Assembly (NCBI GenBank): GCA_948330435.1
Contig: CAOJBY010000019.1
Location: forward strand, 1 to 64,000
From: an uncultured Lachnoclostridium sp.
Lineage (GTDB): Bacteria; Bacillota; Clostridia; Lachnospirales; Lachnospiraceae
DNA: 64,000 bases
Direction of reading: 5' to 3'
Part shown: positions 8,562 to 18,126 of the stretch, in pieces
Position numbering within the stretch: the first letter of the stretch is position 1
How the letters are laid out: every line of letters begins with the position of its first letter
Notes under the pieces: generated by a model
What the model was told of the DNA's origin: nothing
Seen by the model: the letters and a program-made list of their open reading frames with translations, nothing else
The model's database searches: none
Translations under genes and position numbers: made by a program

Positions 8562-9230
8562 TTATTCCCTGAGCCCCGCCAGAATAGCCCTTTCCTGATT
8601 ATCAATATGGATACAAACAGCGGCACTTACTGTTTCTTTGTCCCCATTCTTAATTCCCAGATAGATCTCCTGATGCTCCTTGTCAAGCTGTTCACGGCTC
8701 CCCTTATCTTTCAGATATTCCAACCTGTATCGATACATCTGTTCCCGCAGATTATTTAAAATACTAATGAGCCTGTCGTTCCCTGTTGCCATATAGATAA
8801 TTTCATGAAATCTCACATCTGCATCCGCCAAACGATTTACATCCTCTGTCTCTTTAAGATAGCCGAACTCCTCCTTAGCCTCTTTAAGTTCTTCCAAAAG
8901 TTCCGGCGTAATCCGTTCGCAAGCTACATCACAAGCCAAAAGTTCCAGGGTACGGCGTACTTCCAGCACATCTTTCAGATCTTTCTCTGTAATACTGGCC
9001 ACCACAGCACCCCGGCGGGGAATCATCTCCACCAGTCCCTCCAACTCCAGCTTCCGAATCGCTTCACGAATAGGAGTGCGGCTCACACCCAGACGCTCCG
9101 CCAAATGAATCTCCATCAAGCGCTCCCCGGGTTTCAGTTCCCCATACAAAATCGCTTGCCTAAGGGTCTGAAAAACCACATCCCGCAGAGGAAGATATTC
9201 ATTAATCGTCGTATGAATTCCCTTACTCAT
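8562..9230 (-). CDS. GntR family transcriptional regulator, FadR/FCD type
   Basis: 222-residue regulator with an N-terminal winged helix-turn-helix (about 15-80; YGELKPGERLMEIHLAERLG and SRTPIREAIRKLELEGLV) and a C-terminal all-helical FCD ligand-binding domain, where Asp and His residues usually hold a metal and bind a small carboxylate. It begins 11 bases after the ispE stop, with its AGGAGG overlapping that end, so it is in the ispE transcription unit. The ligand and targets are not evident; the FadR group usually responds to organic acids or sugar acids. Confidence 0.9.
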   Translation of the reverse strand: MSKGIHTTINEYLPLRDVVFQTLRQAILYGELKPGERLMEIHLAERLGVSRTPIREAIRKLELEGLVEMIPRRGAVVASITEKDLKDVLEVRRTLELLACDVACERITPELLEELKEAKEEFGYLKETEDVNRLADADVRFHEIIYMATGNDRLISILNNLREQMYRYRLEYLKDKGSREQLDKEHQEIYLGIKNGDKETVSAAVCIHIDNQERAILAGLRE

Positions 9231-9241
9231 ATCCAGCCCTC

Positions 9242-10117
9242 CTATTTCCTGTTATAGGGTGTTGTAAGATAAACCTGTTTCGCCAGATGACCCCGTTTTA
9301 AAGTTCCATAGGCTCGCTTAGCTGCCTGCCTGCTTTCAAAGATTCCAAACACTGTAGGCCCGCTCCCACTCATCAGTGCAGTTAATGCACCACAGTCCAT
9401 CATAATATTCTTAAGCTTCTGAATCACTGGATAAGCTGGGATCGTCACCGTCTCCAATACGTTCCCCGGATCCATACATCCTGCAAGAGCCCTCAGATCA
9501 TGACTCCCCAATGCATCCACCATTCCATCAATATTCGGATGGTTCTCCAATTCATTAGCTTTCAAATTCTCAAAAACAAACCGGGTAGAAACCCCGATCC
9601 CCGGCTTGGCCACCAAAATGGTGCAGGGTGGCATAGGCGGCAAAGGACTTAAAATCTCCCCAATTCCTTCCGCCAAAGCAGTTCCCCGCATAATACAGTA
9701 AGGCACATCTGCCCCAATCTTCACTCCCCGTTCCATAAGTTCTTCCATAGAGAGCCCCAGGTCATACATCCGATTCATACCAAAAAGAACAGCCGCCGCA
9801 TCAGAACTTCCGCCGGCCATGCCGGCTGCCACAGGAATATACTTCTTAAGATATATAGCAATCCCGCCAGTCAACTGAAATTCCTCCCGCAAAATCTTAG
9901 CAGCCTTATAAACCAAATTATTCTCATTCTCCGGAAGATAATAAAGGTTTGTCCGAACAAAGATCCCTTCTTCCCGCCTCTTCTCCAACTGAAGCTGATC
10001 AAAAATATGTACGGTCTGCATCACCATCCGCACCTCGTGATACCCATCCTCCCTCCGGCGTAGAACATCCAATCCCAGATTGATCTTCGCCATCGCTTTC
10101 AGCTGCATCCTATCCAT
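9242..10117 (-). CDS. ispE: 4-diphosphocytidyl-2-C-methyl-D-erythritol kinase
   Basis: GHMP-family kinase of the MEP isoprenoid pathway. It phosphorylates CDP-methylerythritol and so supplies undecaprenyl carrier for the cell wall. The 291 residues contain AMAKINLGLDVLRRREDGYHE at the N terminus, the ATP loop VAAGMAGGSSDAAA at about 95-108 and the GHMP C-terminal motif LMSGSGPTVFGIF. ATG at 10117 is chosen, with GAGG 10 bases upstream; a TTG two codons earlier is only 4 bases from that site. It follows sipL, as in many clostridia. Confidence 0.95.
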   Translation of the reverse strand: MDRMQLKAMAKINLGLDVLRRREDGYHEVRMVMQTVHIFDQLQLEKRREEGIFVRTNLYYLPENENNLVYKAAKILREEFQLTGGIAIYLKKYIPVAAGMAGGSSDAAAVLFGMNRMYDLGLSMEELMERGVKIGADVPYCIMRGTALAEGIGEILSPLPPMPPCTILVAKPGIGVSTRFVFENLKANELENHPNIDGMVDALGSHDLRALAGCMDPGNVLETVTIPAYPVIQKLKNIMMDCGALTALMSGSGPTVFGIFESRQAAKRAYGTLKRGHLAKQVYLTTPYNRK

Positions 10118-10223
10118 ATCCAATCATCCTCTATATGTATTTTCTCTGTTTTTTGTATACACAAAAGTATAGCAAACTCCCCACCAAAACGCAACTATCA
10201 ACTCCCATTCCAGAAATAAGGAT

Positions 10224-10261
10224 CTGCCAGAAAGCAAGACCATTGGCTCATTTTCTGGCAG
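10224..10261 (-). terminator. Hairpin between sipL and ispE
   Basis: CTGCCAGAAA (10224-10233) pairs with TTTCTGGCAG (10252-10261). The U-run downstream on the minus strand is poor, so it may be a weak terminator or an mRNA-stabilising stem for the sipL transcript. Confidence 0.5.
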
Positions 10262-10273
10262 TCCTTTCCACCC

Positions 10274-11839
10274 TTAAAGATTTTCCATCTGTTTTACAAT
10301 CAAAATCTTTTCTCCCTGCTTAACCAGATCTGTCCCCAATTCATTTAACTGACAGATCCCATCCACAGTCGTATGATAAGCTTTCGCAATATCCCACAGC
10401 GTATCTGACGGCTGCACTGTATAAATCAAAAATCCCGGCAGCCTCTTTACCGCTTCCATGTCAAGGGGCCGTTCCTCTACCCCAGAAATATGCTGCATCA
10501 CTACCCGGTTCAAAATCAACGCATTAATCTGAACCACGGCCTTAATCTCCAATTCTCCACCATTCACCATATTAATTGAAACCTGCTCCAAAGAAGTCTG
10601 CAAATAATAAACGCTGTCTTTTCCCATTCCACTTGCCTCAACAAGATGCTCAAAAGGAACAACCCCCTTAAGGCAGAGGAATGGATGCCCGTCATCAGAA
10701 GTCACATAAAGGGTCTGAACAGAAATAACCCCTTCCACCAGCAATCCATCTGGTGTAATGGTAGTATCATCTACTTTCACATCCCCCCTGCTATGACAGA
10801 TCTGCAGAATCTGCACCTCAGGACTTCCCGTCTTCATCCGATCCGCAACCCGGCACTTAGATGCATTGCACACCAAAAGACTTTCATATACCGCCGGAGC
10901 CGTAATAAGCTCAAGTTCCCGCACCGGACTATAAAGATCACAAATCATATTCAAATGTTCTTCCTCATAGATCTGAATATCCAATTCCAGCACTGCATCC
11001 AGGTTCAGAACACGCAACTCCCCATCGTAATCGGGTTTCAACTCCAGATCACTATGAGCCAGACTCAATCCCAGATTTCCCAGCATTCCTTCCTGACAGC
11101 CGCTTACATCCACATGACTGTTAAATGGAATCGCCTGCTCCATCCAATAAGCCTTTCCACTTTCTTCCTCCCCTTCATAGAAGACAAAAATCACCAATTC
11201 TCCCTTTACCAGAATTTCTCCTTCTCCAAGCCGAAGTTCTGTCCCCTGCATCGTCACATCCTGCCAAAGTATCTCACGAATATTCGGCTTATTGGCCGGC
11301 AGAATAATTTCATCTTTAATTCGACAGGTATCCCTCTTTCTAACTGCCAGTCCCGCTGTAGAGATCTGACATGTCTTCACCTGAACCGTCTCAGAGTCTT
11401 CCACTTCCACCGGAACTTCCTCATCAAACAGCTCATCCACTGTCAATTCCAGTGTAACAATTGTCTTTACACTCAGCTTTCTTGAATTAATGAGTGCCGA
11501 TGATACATCCTCCAGCATCCATTTTAGCTGTAGGTTATCTCCATCCTTTGCATTTTCCACATTCATCATTTCCTCAAAGGGAATCTGTCCCTGTACACTA
11601 TGCAGTCCACTCTCCGGCCCATCCTCCAAATAAAGCACAGAAAAATTCAAGGCTCCTTTCACCTTTACCCGACCGGCCTCTATTCGAAGATCTCCAATTT
11701 CAACATTTCCCTTTTCCTGAATGATCATCCCCGCATCCGGCATATTATCCGGAATATTATAGTCATCATCCAGGGTCATCTGACTGACGGCTTTTCCCTT
11801 TTGTCGATTCATATGTATATTTCTACGAACAAGCTCCAT
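10274..11839 (-). CDS. sipL: SipL-like spore morphogenesis protein (SPOCS repeats and LysM)
   Basis: Mother-cell protein that in Clostridioides difficile binds SpoIVA and drives coat encasement of the forespore. The 521 residues contain three SPOCS (DUF3794) modules (about 30-145, 165-290 and 320-440) and a C-terminal LysM domain (about 470-516; YTVQPSDTLWDIAKAYHTT). ATG at 11839 is preferred because homologues begin MELxxxNIHMNRQK; a GTG 15 codons upstream is in frame. It follows a small lipoprotein gene and precedes ispE. A sporulation sigma factor probably controls it, though I could not define the promoter. Confidence 0.88.
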   Translation of the reverse strand: MELVRRNIHMNRQKGKAVSQMTLDDDYNIPDNMPDAGMIIQEKGNVEIGDLRIEAGRVKVKGALNFSVLYLEDGPESGLHSVQGQIPFEEMMNVENAKDGDNLQLKWMLEDVSSALINSRKLSVKTIVTLELTVDELFDEEVPVEVEDSETVQVKTCQISTAGLAVRKRDTCRIKDEIILPANKPNIREILWQDVTMQGTELRLGEGEILVKGELVIFVFYEGEEESGKAYWMEQAIPFNSHVDVSGCQEGMLGNLGLSLAHSDLELKPDYDGELRVLNLDAVLELDIQIYEEEHLNMICDLYSPVRELELITAPAVYESLLVCNASKCRVADRMKTGSPEVQILQICHSRGDVKVDDTTITPDGLLVEGVISVQTLYVTSDDGHPFLCLKGVVPFEHLVEASGMGKDSVYYLQTSLEQVSINMVNGGELEIKAVVQINALILNRVVMQHISGVEERPLDMEAVKRLPGFLIYTVQPSDTLWDIAKAYHTTVDGICQLNELGTDLVKQGEKILIVKQMENL

Positions 11840-11890
11840 CGTAATACCTGCTTTCCCCATATTCTTTTCTATCAATCTATGCACGGATCT

Positions 11891-12292
11891 CTATTGAAAT
11901 ACCACCGGTTTATCCACATATTCCGTCTGTACTACCAGGGTTGGATAACTGGGTGCTTCCGCCACCTGCTCCTCCTTGCTTGGACCAATCAGACTGGTAT
12001 CAAAATAAATGGCATTTTCCGACAGATACAGTTCATTGACCGCAATGCTGTAGCCGCTTGTCTTCTGTTCCCCGTATCCGATACACAGGTAAAGCTTCCC
12101 CTCCTCCTCGTAGGTTAATTTGAATTCCTCCTTTTGTTTTTCCTCTAAAATCTTTCCCAGACCCTCCGGAGCCTTTCCCTCCTCCACCATGGTATATTCC
12201 AGATCCTTAAGCTTCTCCTGTTCATTTGTCTGAATACTGCATCCGGAAAGGAAAATCAGGATGCAGCCAATAAGCAGAACTCGTTTCCACAT
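11891..12292 (-). CDS. PrcB-like lipoprotein
   Basis: 133-residue exported lipoprotein with a signal ending in LIFLSGC and a C-terminal PrcB-type domain (YLCIGYGEQKTSGYSI followed by beta strands to the end). PrcB in Treponema is a lipoprotein partner of a surface protease. In clostridia this domain occurs in many small lipoproteins of unknown role. ATG at 12292 is chosen, with GAGG 8 bases upstream; GTG and ATG codons earlier overlap that site. It lies about 50 bases upstream of sipL on the same strand and may share its transcript. Confidence 0.75.
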   Translation of the reverse strand: MWKRVLLIGCILIFLSGCSIQTNEQEKLKDLEYTMVEEGKAPEGLGKILEEKQKEEFKLTYEEEGKLYLCIGYGEQKTSGYSIAVNELYLSENAIYFDTSLIGPSKEEQVAEAPSYPTLVVQTEYVDKPVVFQ

Positions 12293-12340
12293 ATTCATCA
12301 CCTCAATTCTATATTTACGTGGGAAAAGCTTGTATTATCC

Positions 12341-12369
12341 TTGTTTTTTCCTATCAACTTTATTATAAT
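12341..12369 (+). promoter_or_regulatory. Sigma-A promoter of the malQ unit
   Basis: TTGTTT (12341-12346) and TATAAT (12364-12369) are separated by 17 bases. Transcription would start near 12376. Confidence 0.7.
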
Positions 12370-12383
12370 AGGAAAAGACAAAG

Positions 12384-12414
12384 ACGGCCGCAGGTTCCAT
12401 TGCCGCCGGGCCGT
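12384..12414 (+). other. Leader hairpin in front of malQ
   Basis: ACGGCC (12384-12389) pairs with GGCCGT (12409-12414) at the predicted 5' end of the malQ mRNA, immediately before the Shine-Dalgarno AAGGAG. There is no U-run, so it is not a terminator. It may stabilise the mRNA or affect initiation. Confidence 0.4.
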
Positions 12415-12429
12415 GAAAGGAGAACTGTT

Positions 12430-13950
12430 ATGCATTTTAAAACATCCGCCGATGACCATGTCAATCACAGGTACAGCGGCATTCTGGTCCACCCGACTTC
12501 TTTTCCCTCCCCCTACGGAATCGGAGATTTTGGAAAAGGAGCCTACGAATTTATAGATTTTCTGGGAGCTTCCGGACAGCATCTCTGGCAGATCCTGCCC
12601 TTGGTTCCCATTACTTCCTATGGGAATTCTCCCTACCAGGGATACTCCGTGTTTGCCGGAGAGCCGCTTCTTATCAGCCCGGAGCTTCTTAGAAAAAAGG
12701 AACTCTTAAGTGACGGAGATCTGCAGAACATCCCTGACTTTGATCCCCTGCGGATAGATTATGAAAAGGTACGCATTTATAAATACGGCTTATACAAAAA
12801 AGCTTATGAATCTTTCTGTCATACCGCAGATAAGAATTTCCTGGAAGAATACAATTCTTTCTGCAAGGCCAATGAGTTCTGGCTCTCTGACTATTGTCTG
12901 TTTATGGCTATCCGCGAGGACCAGGAGGAGGATTCCTGGACCGAATGGCCTGAAGAATTGCGTAACCTCAAAAAGGAGGATCGGCCTGCTTTAGAGGAAA
13001 AGCTTGCGGAGGGCATTGCCTATCAACGGTTTTTACAGTATCTCTTCTATATTCAATGGTATGATTTAAAGCAATATGCCAATGACAAAGGGATTGCCGT
13101 CATCGGCGATATCCCCATCTTCGTATCTCCGGACGGGGCGGATGTATGGGCCAACCGCCATCTGTTTCAGGTAAATGAGGAGGGGTATCCGGATTCCGTG
13201 GCCGGTGTCCCGCCTGACTATTTCAGTGCCACAGGCCAAAAGTGGAACAATCCTCTGTACGATTGGGAGGCTCACAAAAAGGAGGGCTACAAGTGGTGGA
13301 TCGCCCGCATCCGCAATCAGATTGATCAGGTAGATTATCTGCGTATCGATCATTTCCGGGGCTTTGAAGCTTATTGGGAGGTAGATGCCGAAGAAGAGAC
13401 AGCTATTAACGGCACTTGGAAAAAAGGACCGGGCGAGGAACTTTTCCGTGCCATTCAGAAAGAGCTGGGAGAGGATCTTCCCATCTTTGCCGAGGATCTG
13501 GGACTTATCACACCGGAGGTAGAACAGCTTCGGGATACCCTTGGCTTTCCCGGCATGCGAGTTTTACAATTTGCTTTTGAGGGGGGCGAAAGCACGTTTC
13601 TTCCCCACCAGCTCAATACACGCAACTGCATCTGCTATACGGGTACCCATGACAATGACACCAGCACCGGCTGGTATAACAATACTTCCGAATATGCCAG
13701 AGATAAGGTACGGCGTTATATGAATACAGATGCTTCCAGCATCAGCTGGGACTTTATCCGCATCTGTCTGGGAACCATCGCCCGGTATGCCATCTTCCCT
13801 ATCCAGGACGTATTAAAGCTTGGCAGCGAAGCCCGCATGAATACCCCCGGTGTGGCTCTTGGCAACTGGGAGTGGCGTTACCGCAGCGAAGATTTGAATT
13901 CCGGCATGGCCTTGGGATTACGGCAAATGACAGAACTGTTCGGAAGATAG
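12430..13950 (+). CDS. malQ: 4-alpha-glucanotransferase (amylomaltase)
   Basis: GH77 enzyme that transfers maltodextrin chains during glycogen or maltose use, in the cytosol. The 506 residues carry the GH77 motifs: HPTSFPSPYGIGDFG, the nucleophile Asp in YLRIDHFRGFEAYW, the acid/base Glu in IFAEDLGLITPEV, and GTHDNDT. The start at 12430 is supported by AAGGAG 8 bases upstream; in-frame ATG codons further upstream lie inside the promoter. It is the first gene of a five-gene plus-strand run with plsC, ddl, murF and an oxidoreductase. Confidence 0.95.
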   Translation: MHFKTSADDHVNHRYSGILVHPTSFPSPYGIGDFGKGAYEFIDFLGASGQHLWQILPLVPITSYGNSPYQGYSVFAGEPLLISPELLRKKELLSDGDLQNIPDFDPLRIDYEKVRIYKYGLYKKAYESFCHTADKNFLEEYNSFCKANEFWLSDYCLFMAIREDQEEDSWTEWPEELRNLKKEDRPALEEKLAEGIAYQRFLQYLFYIQWYDLKQYANDKGIAVIGDIPIFVSPDGADVWANRHLFQVNEEGYPDSVAGVPPDYFSATGQKWNNPLYDWEAHKKEGYKWWIARIRNQIDQVDYLRIDHFRGFEAYWEVDAEEETAINGTWKKGPGEELFRAIQKELGEDLPIFAEDLGLITPEVEQLRDTLGFPGMRVLQFAFEGGESTFLPHQLNTRNCICYTGTHDNDTSTGWYNNTSEYARDKVRRYMNTDASSISWDFIRICLGTIARYAIFPIQDVLKLGSEARMNTPGVALGNWEWRYRSEDLNSGMALGLRQMTELFGR

Positions 13951-13960
13951 GAGACAGCCT

Positions 13961-14692
13961 ATGATAAGATTTATTATAATTGCCCTGATGCTGTTTCTTT
14001 ATCTGCTCTTGGGCATCCCTGTTCTTCTCATAGAATGGATTGTCGGAAAGTTTAATCAGGAAGCCAAGGACTATAGCTGTCTGCGTATGGTGCAGACTGC
14101 CTTTAAGCTGATGCTGAAAGTGGCAGGTGTGCGTCTGACCGTTATCGGGGAGGAGAATGTCCCAAAGGATCAAGCGGTCCTTTATGTGGGAAATCACCGA
14201 AGCTATTTTGATATTCTCCTGACTTATTCCAGGTGTCCCAGGCTTACCGGCTATGTTGCCAAGGTAGAGATGCTCCGTTACTGGCTGCTTCGGGACTGGA
14301 TGAAAGCTCTCTATTGTCTCTTTTTAGATCGGGAGGATATTAAGGCCGGATTAAAAACCATTCTCCAGGGAATTGAATATATTAAAAGAGGAATTTCCAT
14401 CTGTATTTTCCCAGAGGGCACCAGAAACCGGACGGATGAGATGATGCCTTTCAAGGAGGGGAGCATGAAGATGGCGGAGAAGACGGGATGTCCCATTATT
14501 CCCATGGCCATTACCAATTCTGCGGAGATATTTGAAAACCATATTCCCTTTATCCGGCCCTGCCATGTAATTCTGGAATACGGAACGCCTATTCTTCCGG
14601 GGGAGTTGTCAAGAGAAGAGAAAAAGTTTCTGGGTTCCTATGCTCAGAATCAGATTCAGGAAATGCTGGACAAAAACAAGAGCCTGTTATAA
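13961..14692 (+). CDS. plsC: 1-acyl-sn-glycerol-3-phosphate acyltransferase
   Basis: Membrane acyltransferase that makes phosphatidic acid. The 243 residues start with a hydrophobic helix (about 3-24), followed by motif I NHRSYFD (HX4D catalytic pair), the block II/III sequence FPEGTRNR and block IV PMAITNS. It begins 10 bases after malQ with TAGGAG upstream, so it is in the same unit. Confidence 0.93.
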   Translation: MIRFIIIALMLFLYLLLGIPVLLIEWIVGKFNQEAKDYSCLRMVQTAFKLMLKVAGVRLTVIGEENVPKDQAVLYVGNHRSYFDILLTYSRCPRLTGYVAKVEMLRYWLLRDWMKALYCLFLDREDIKAGLKTILQGIEYIKRGISICIFPEGTRNRTDEMMPFKEGSMKMAEKTGCPIIPMAITNSAEIFENHIPFIRPCHVILEYGTPILPGELSREEKKFLGSYAQNQIQEMLDKNKSLL

Positions 14693-14715
14693 CCGGCTCA
14701 TGAGGAGTGAAGTTT

Positions 14716-15768
14716 ATGAAAATCGTAGTTTTAGCCGGAGGCACCAGCACGGAACGGGACGTTTCCTTAAGCTCCGGAAGTAAGATTTATTATGCCTTAA
14801 AGATCCGGAAGCATCAGGTCATTCTTCTGGATGTCTATCTGGGTTTTGACACAGAAGAGCCTGTAACAGAAGCACTTTTTAATGAGCCTGTGGACTGGGC
14901 AAAGGATATTCAGGCCATCTCTGAATCCCACCCGGATCTTTCCAGATTAAAAGAGCAGCGGCGGGATGGGGGACGCAGTATGTTTGGTCCCAATGTTCTG
15001 GCTCTCTGCGAGATGGCTGACATTGTATTTCTGGGACTTCATGGGGCAAACGGTGAGGATGGCCGAATCCAGGCCGCTTTCGATCTCATGGGAATCCGGT
15101 ATACCGGTACCGGATATTTAAGCAGTGCTCTGGCCATGGATAAGGACCTGTCCAAACAGTTATTCAAGGAGTCCGGAATTCCTACTCCCGAAGGAATCAC
15201 TTTAAAGAACGGTCAATCGACGGACCCTGATGCCATTCCCTATCCCTGTATGGTAAAGACTGTCTGCGGGGGATCCAGTGTGGGAACCTATCGTGTGGAC
15301 CGTCCCGAGGACCTGGCAGGTGTTCTTGCAGACGCCTATACCTTTGGAGAAGATGTGATTGTGGAGCAGTTTATTACCGGACGGGAATTTTCCGTAGGAG
15401 TCATTGATGGAAAGGCTCTTCCCGTGATTGAGATTGCACCCTTACAGGGCTTTTATGACTATAAAAATAAGTATCAGCCCGGCAGCACCATTGAGACCTG
15501 CCCGGCGGAATTAAGCGAAGAGCTTACCGGACAATTGCAGGCTTATGCAGAGCAGGTATTTGAAGTGCTGAAGCTTACCTCCTATGCCCGGATTGATTTT
15601 ATGATGGATGCTGCCAGTCAGTCCTTTTACTGTCTGGAAGCCAATACACTTCCGGGAATGACTCCTACCAGCCTGCTCCCTCAGGAAGCTGCGGTTATGG
15701 GCATGTCTTTCGAAGATCTGTGCGAACGGCTGATTGAGGTGTCCCTTGCCCGATATGAAAAAGCATAA
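14716..15768 (+). CDS. ddl: D-alanine--D-alanine ligase
   Basis: ATP-grasp ligase that makes the D-Ala-D-Ala dipeptide for peptidoglycan. The 350 residues include AGGTSTERDVSLSSG at the N terminus, HGANGEDGRIQ, the ATP-binding VKTVCGGSSVGT, EQFITGREFSVGV and the C-terminal metal site RIDFMMD with EANTLPGMTPTSL. ATG at 14716 is chosen, with GGAG 8 bases upstream; a GTG three codons earlier overlaps that site. It is followed after 16 bases by murF, which uses its product. Confidence 0.95.
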   Translation: MKIVVLAGGTSTERDVSLSSGSKIYYALKIRKHQVILLDVYLGFDTEEPVTEALFNEPVDWAKDIQAISESHPDLSRLKEQRRDGGRSMFGPNVLALCEMADIVFLGLHGANGEDGRIQAAFDLMGIRYTGTGYLSSALAMDKDLSKQLFKESGIPTPEGITLKNGQSTDPDAIPYPCMVKTVCGGSSVGTYRVDRPEDLAGVLADAYTFGEDVIVEQFITGREFSVGVIDGKALPVIEIAPLQGFYDYKNKYQPGSTIETCPAELSEELTGQLQAYAEQVFEVLKLTSYARIDFMMDAASQSFYCLEANTLPGMTPTSLLPQEAAVMGMSFEDLCERLIEVSLARYEKA

Positions 15769-15784
15769 CAAAGGAAGCATTACT

Positions 15785-17173
15785 ATGAAAGAAATGTCAC
15801 TAAATCAAATTGCCCGTGCCTGTGGGGGAACCTATGTCGGGGATGAAAGCAAAAAAGGTCTTGAGGTGTCCGGTGTTGTTATCGACAGCCGAAAAGTAGA
15901 GCCCGGCTATCTTTTTATTGCCCTAAAGGGCGAACGGGTAGACGGCCACAGCTTTATTCCTGCCGTTTTTGCCAAGGGTGCCGCCTGTGTTCTCTGTGAG
16001 CAGGCTCCCGACCACCCGACAGGGCCCTATATTCTGGTGGAATCCTGTCTTAATGCCTTAAAAAGTCTGGCGGAATACTACCGCAGCACTCTGTCCATTC
16101 CTATCGTGGGCATCACCGGCAGCGTGGGAAAGACCAGTACCAAAGAAATGATTGCCGCTGTTCTTGAGCAGAAATATCATGTGTTGAAGACCGAGGGCAA
16201 CTTTAACAACGAGATCGGACTTCCTCTGACCATCTTCCGCATTCGTGAGGAACATGAAGCTGCTGTTCTGGAAATGGGCATTAGCGACTTTGGAGAAATG
16301 ACTCGGCTTGGCCGTATGGCGAAGCCTAATATCTGTGTTTTCACAAACATTGGGCTCTGCCACCTGGAAAATCTAAAGGATCGGGACGGAATTCTAAAGG
16401 CTAAAACCGAGATGCTGGGGGAAGCCCAGCCCGGTGCCCAGGTGATCTTAAACGGGGATGATGACAAGCTGATTACTTTAAAAGAAAGCCGCACTCCTAA
16501 GCCTTGCTTTTTCGGTCTGGAGCCATCCCATGATCTTTATGCTTCCGATATCGAAAATCTGGGACTTAACGGAACACAATGTACCTTTGTTACCAAAGCC
16601 GGCAGGTTTCAGGCTCATATTCCCATCCCAGGCCAACATATGGTTTACAACGCCCTGGCCGGAACTGCTGTGGGGCTGGCCCTGAATCTCTCATTGGACG
16701 AGATCCAAAAGGGAATCGAACGCCTGATGCCTGTCAGCGGCCGCAACAATCTCATTCACACAGAAAAATGGGATATCTTAGATGACTGCTACAATGCCAA
16801 CCCTGTATCCATGTGTGCTTCTCTGGATGTGCTAAGCTGTGCTTTGGGAAGAAAGGTAGCAATTCTTGGAGATATGGGGGAATTGGGCGAGAATGAAAAG
16901 CTGCTCCACTACAATGTAGGCTGCCATGCGGCAGATGCCAGTATTGATGCAGTCTTTCTTGTGGGTGAATTATCCAAGGAAACCGCACGGGGAATTGAAG
17001 CTAAGAATGTGGGTCTGACTTTCCGTCATTTCGATACAAAGCAAGAGCTGATTAACACTCTCCCGTTACTTCTTTCCAAGGGGGATTCCATTCTGGTGAA
17101 AGCCTCTCATTTTATGGAGTTTGAGGAGATTGTAGCATATTTAAAGAAAACCGGAGAAAGGAACCCCCTATGA
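15785..17173 (+). CDS. murF: UDP-N-acetylmuramoyl-tripeptide--D-alanyl-D-alanine ligase
   Basis: Adds D-Ala-D-Ala to UDP-MurNAc-tripeptide, the last cytoplasmic step of muropeptide synthesis. The 462 residues have the N-terminal Mur ligase domain (SGVVIDSRKV, FIALKGERVDGH), the ATP loop GITGSVGKTSTKEM at about 109-122, LEMGISDFGEM, and the C-terminal DCYNANPVSM motif. The start at 15785 has AAGGAAG upstream; an ATG 17 codons earlier lies inside ddl. The stop overlaps the ATG of the next gene (ATGA), indicating translational coupling. Confidence 0.95.
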   Translation: MKEMSLNQIARACGGTYVGDESKKGLEVSGVVIDSRKVEPGYLFIALKGERVDGHSFIPAVFAKGAACVLCEQAPDHPTGPYILVESCLNALKSLAEYYRSTLSIPIVGITGSVGKTSTKEMIAAVLEQKYHVLKTEGNFNNEIGLPLTIFRIREEHEAAVLEMGISDFGEMTRLGRMAKPNICVFTNIGLCHLENLKDRDGILKAKTEMLGEAQPGAQVILNGDDDKLITLKESRTPKPCFFGLEPSHDLYASDIENLGLNGTQCTFVTKAGRFQAHIPIPGQHMVYNALAGTAVGLALNLSLDEIQKGIERLMPVSGRNNLIHTEKWDILDDCYNANPVSMCASLDVLSCALGRKVAILGDMGELGENEKLLHYNVGCHAADASIDAVFLVGELSKETARGIEAKNVGLTFRHFDTKQELINTLPLLLSKGDSILVKASHFMEFEEIVAYLKKTGERNPL

Positions 17174-18126
17174 AAAAACTACGATTCGGCATTCTAAGCA
17201 CCTCTTCCATCGCTCCACGCTTTATCAAAGGCATTCAGGCTACAGCGGGCTGCGAAGCCACCGCCCTGGCTTCCCGCAATCAGGAAAAGGCCCGGGGAAA
17301 AGCAGCTCTTTGGGATGTTCCAAAGGCTTATGGAAGTTATGAAGAACTTCTTGACTCCGGCGAAATTGATGTGGCATATGTAGCTATGATTAACAGCAAG
17401 CATTATTACTATGCCAAGATGGCTCTGGAACAGGGCAAGCATGTCATCTGTGAAAAGCCCTTTACTTTGAATGCCAAGGAGTCCAAAGAACTTTTTGCCC
17501 TTGCACGGGAAAAAGGGCTTTTCATTATGGAGGCCCAAAAAGTACTGTTTCTTCCTGTGGTTCAAGAGTTAAAGGAACTGATTCAGTCCGGATCCTTAGG
17601 CAGTATTAAAATGGCTGACTTCTCCAGTTCCTTTGATGCCGGCTACAATTCCTGGTTCTATGACCCGGAAAAAGGCGGCGGCCCTCTCTACGGAAACGCC
17701 ATATATAGCCTGCAGCTTATGGAATATCTTTTTGACTGCAAGGTCATTCATTGGGCAGGGCTCTGCACCAAAAGCCATACTTCTGTAGAAAATCAATTTT
17801 CCGTCTCTATGCTGATGGAAAACGGACTTTTATTCACCAATAAAACAAGCACTTCTGTAACCACTGCCCATGTAGGTTATCTGTACGGAGAAAAAGGATA
17901 TGCAGAAATTCCCGACTATTGGAAAGCCCGCAAAGCCATTCTTCATTATCCGGATAAAGAACCAGAAGTCTTGGAATATCCCTGTGAATATGAACTGATG
18001 TATGAGGTTTTACACGCTGAACAATGTATTCGAAATCACTTAACAGAAAGTCCTGTTATAACAGAGGCTATGACCGTTCATGCGATTGAAGTTCTGAATG
18101 AGATTCAAGACATGTGGAATCCATAA
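17170..18126 (+). CDS. Gfo/Idh/MocA family oxidoreductase
   Basis: NAD(P)-dependent sugar or polyol dehydrogenase family, 318 residues. The N-terminal Rossmann fold begins LRFGILSTSSIAPRF (an altered GxGxIA motif, ILSTSSIA), followed by the conserved CEKPF at about 97-101 and a C-terminal beta-sheet substrate domain. It starts within the murF stop (ATGA overlap), so it is part of the malQ-murF unit. Its last 59 bases overlap the 3' end of the convergent phosphatase gene. The substrate is not predictable; the altered nucleotide loop is typical of one branch of the family. Confidence 0.88.
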   Translation: MKKLRFGILSTSSIAPRFIKGIQATAGCEATALASRNQEKARGKAALWDVPKAYGSYEELLDSGEIDVAYVAMINSKHYYYAKMALEQGKHVICEKPFTLNAKESKELFALAREKGLFIMEAQKVLFLPVVQELKELIQSGSLGSIKMADFSSSFDAGYNSWFYDPEKGGGPLYGNAIYSLQLMEYLFDCKVIHWAGLCTKSHTSVENQFSVSMLMENGLLFTNKTSTSVTTAHVGYLYGEKGYAEIPDYWKARKAILHYPDKEPEVLEYPCEYELMYEVLHAEQCIRNHLTESPVITEAMTVHAIEVLNEIQDMWNP

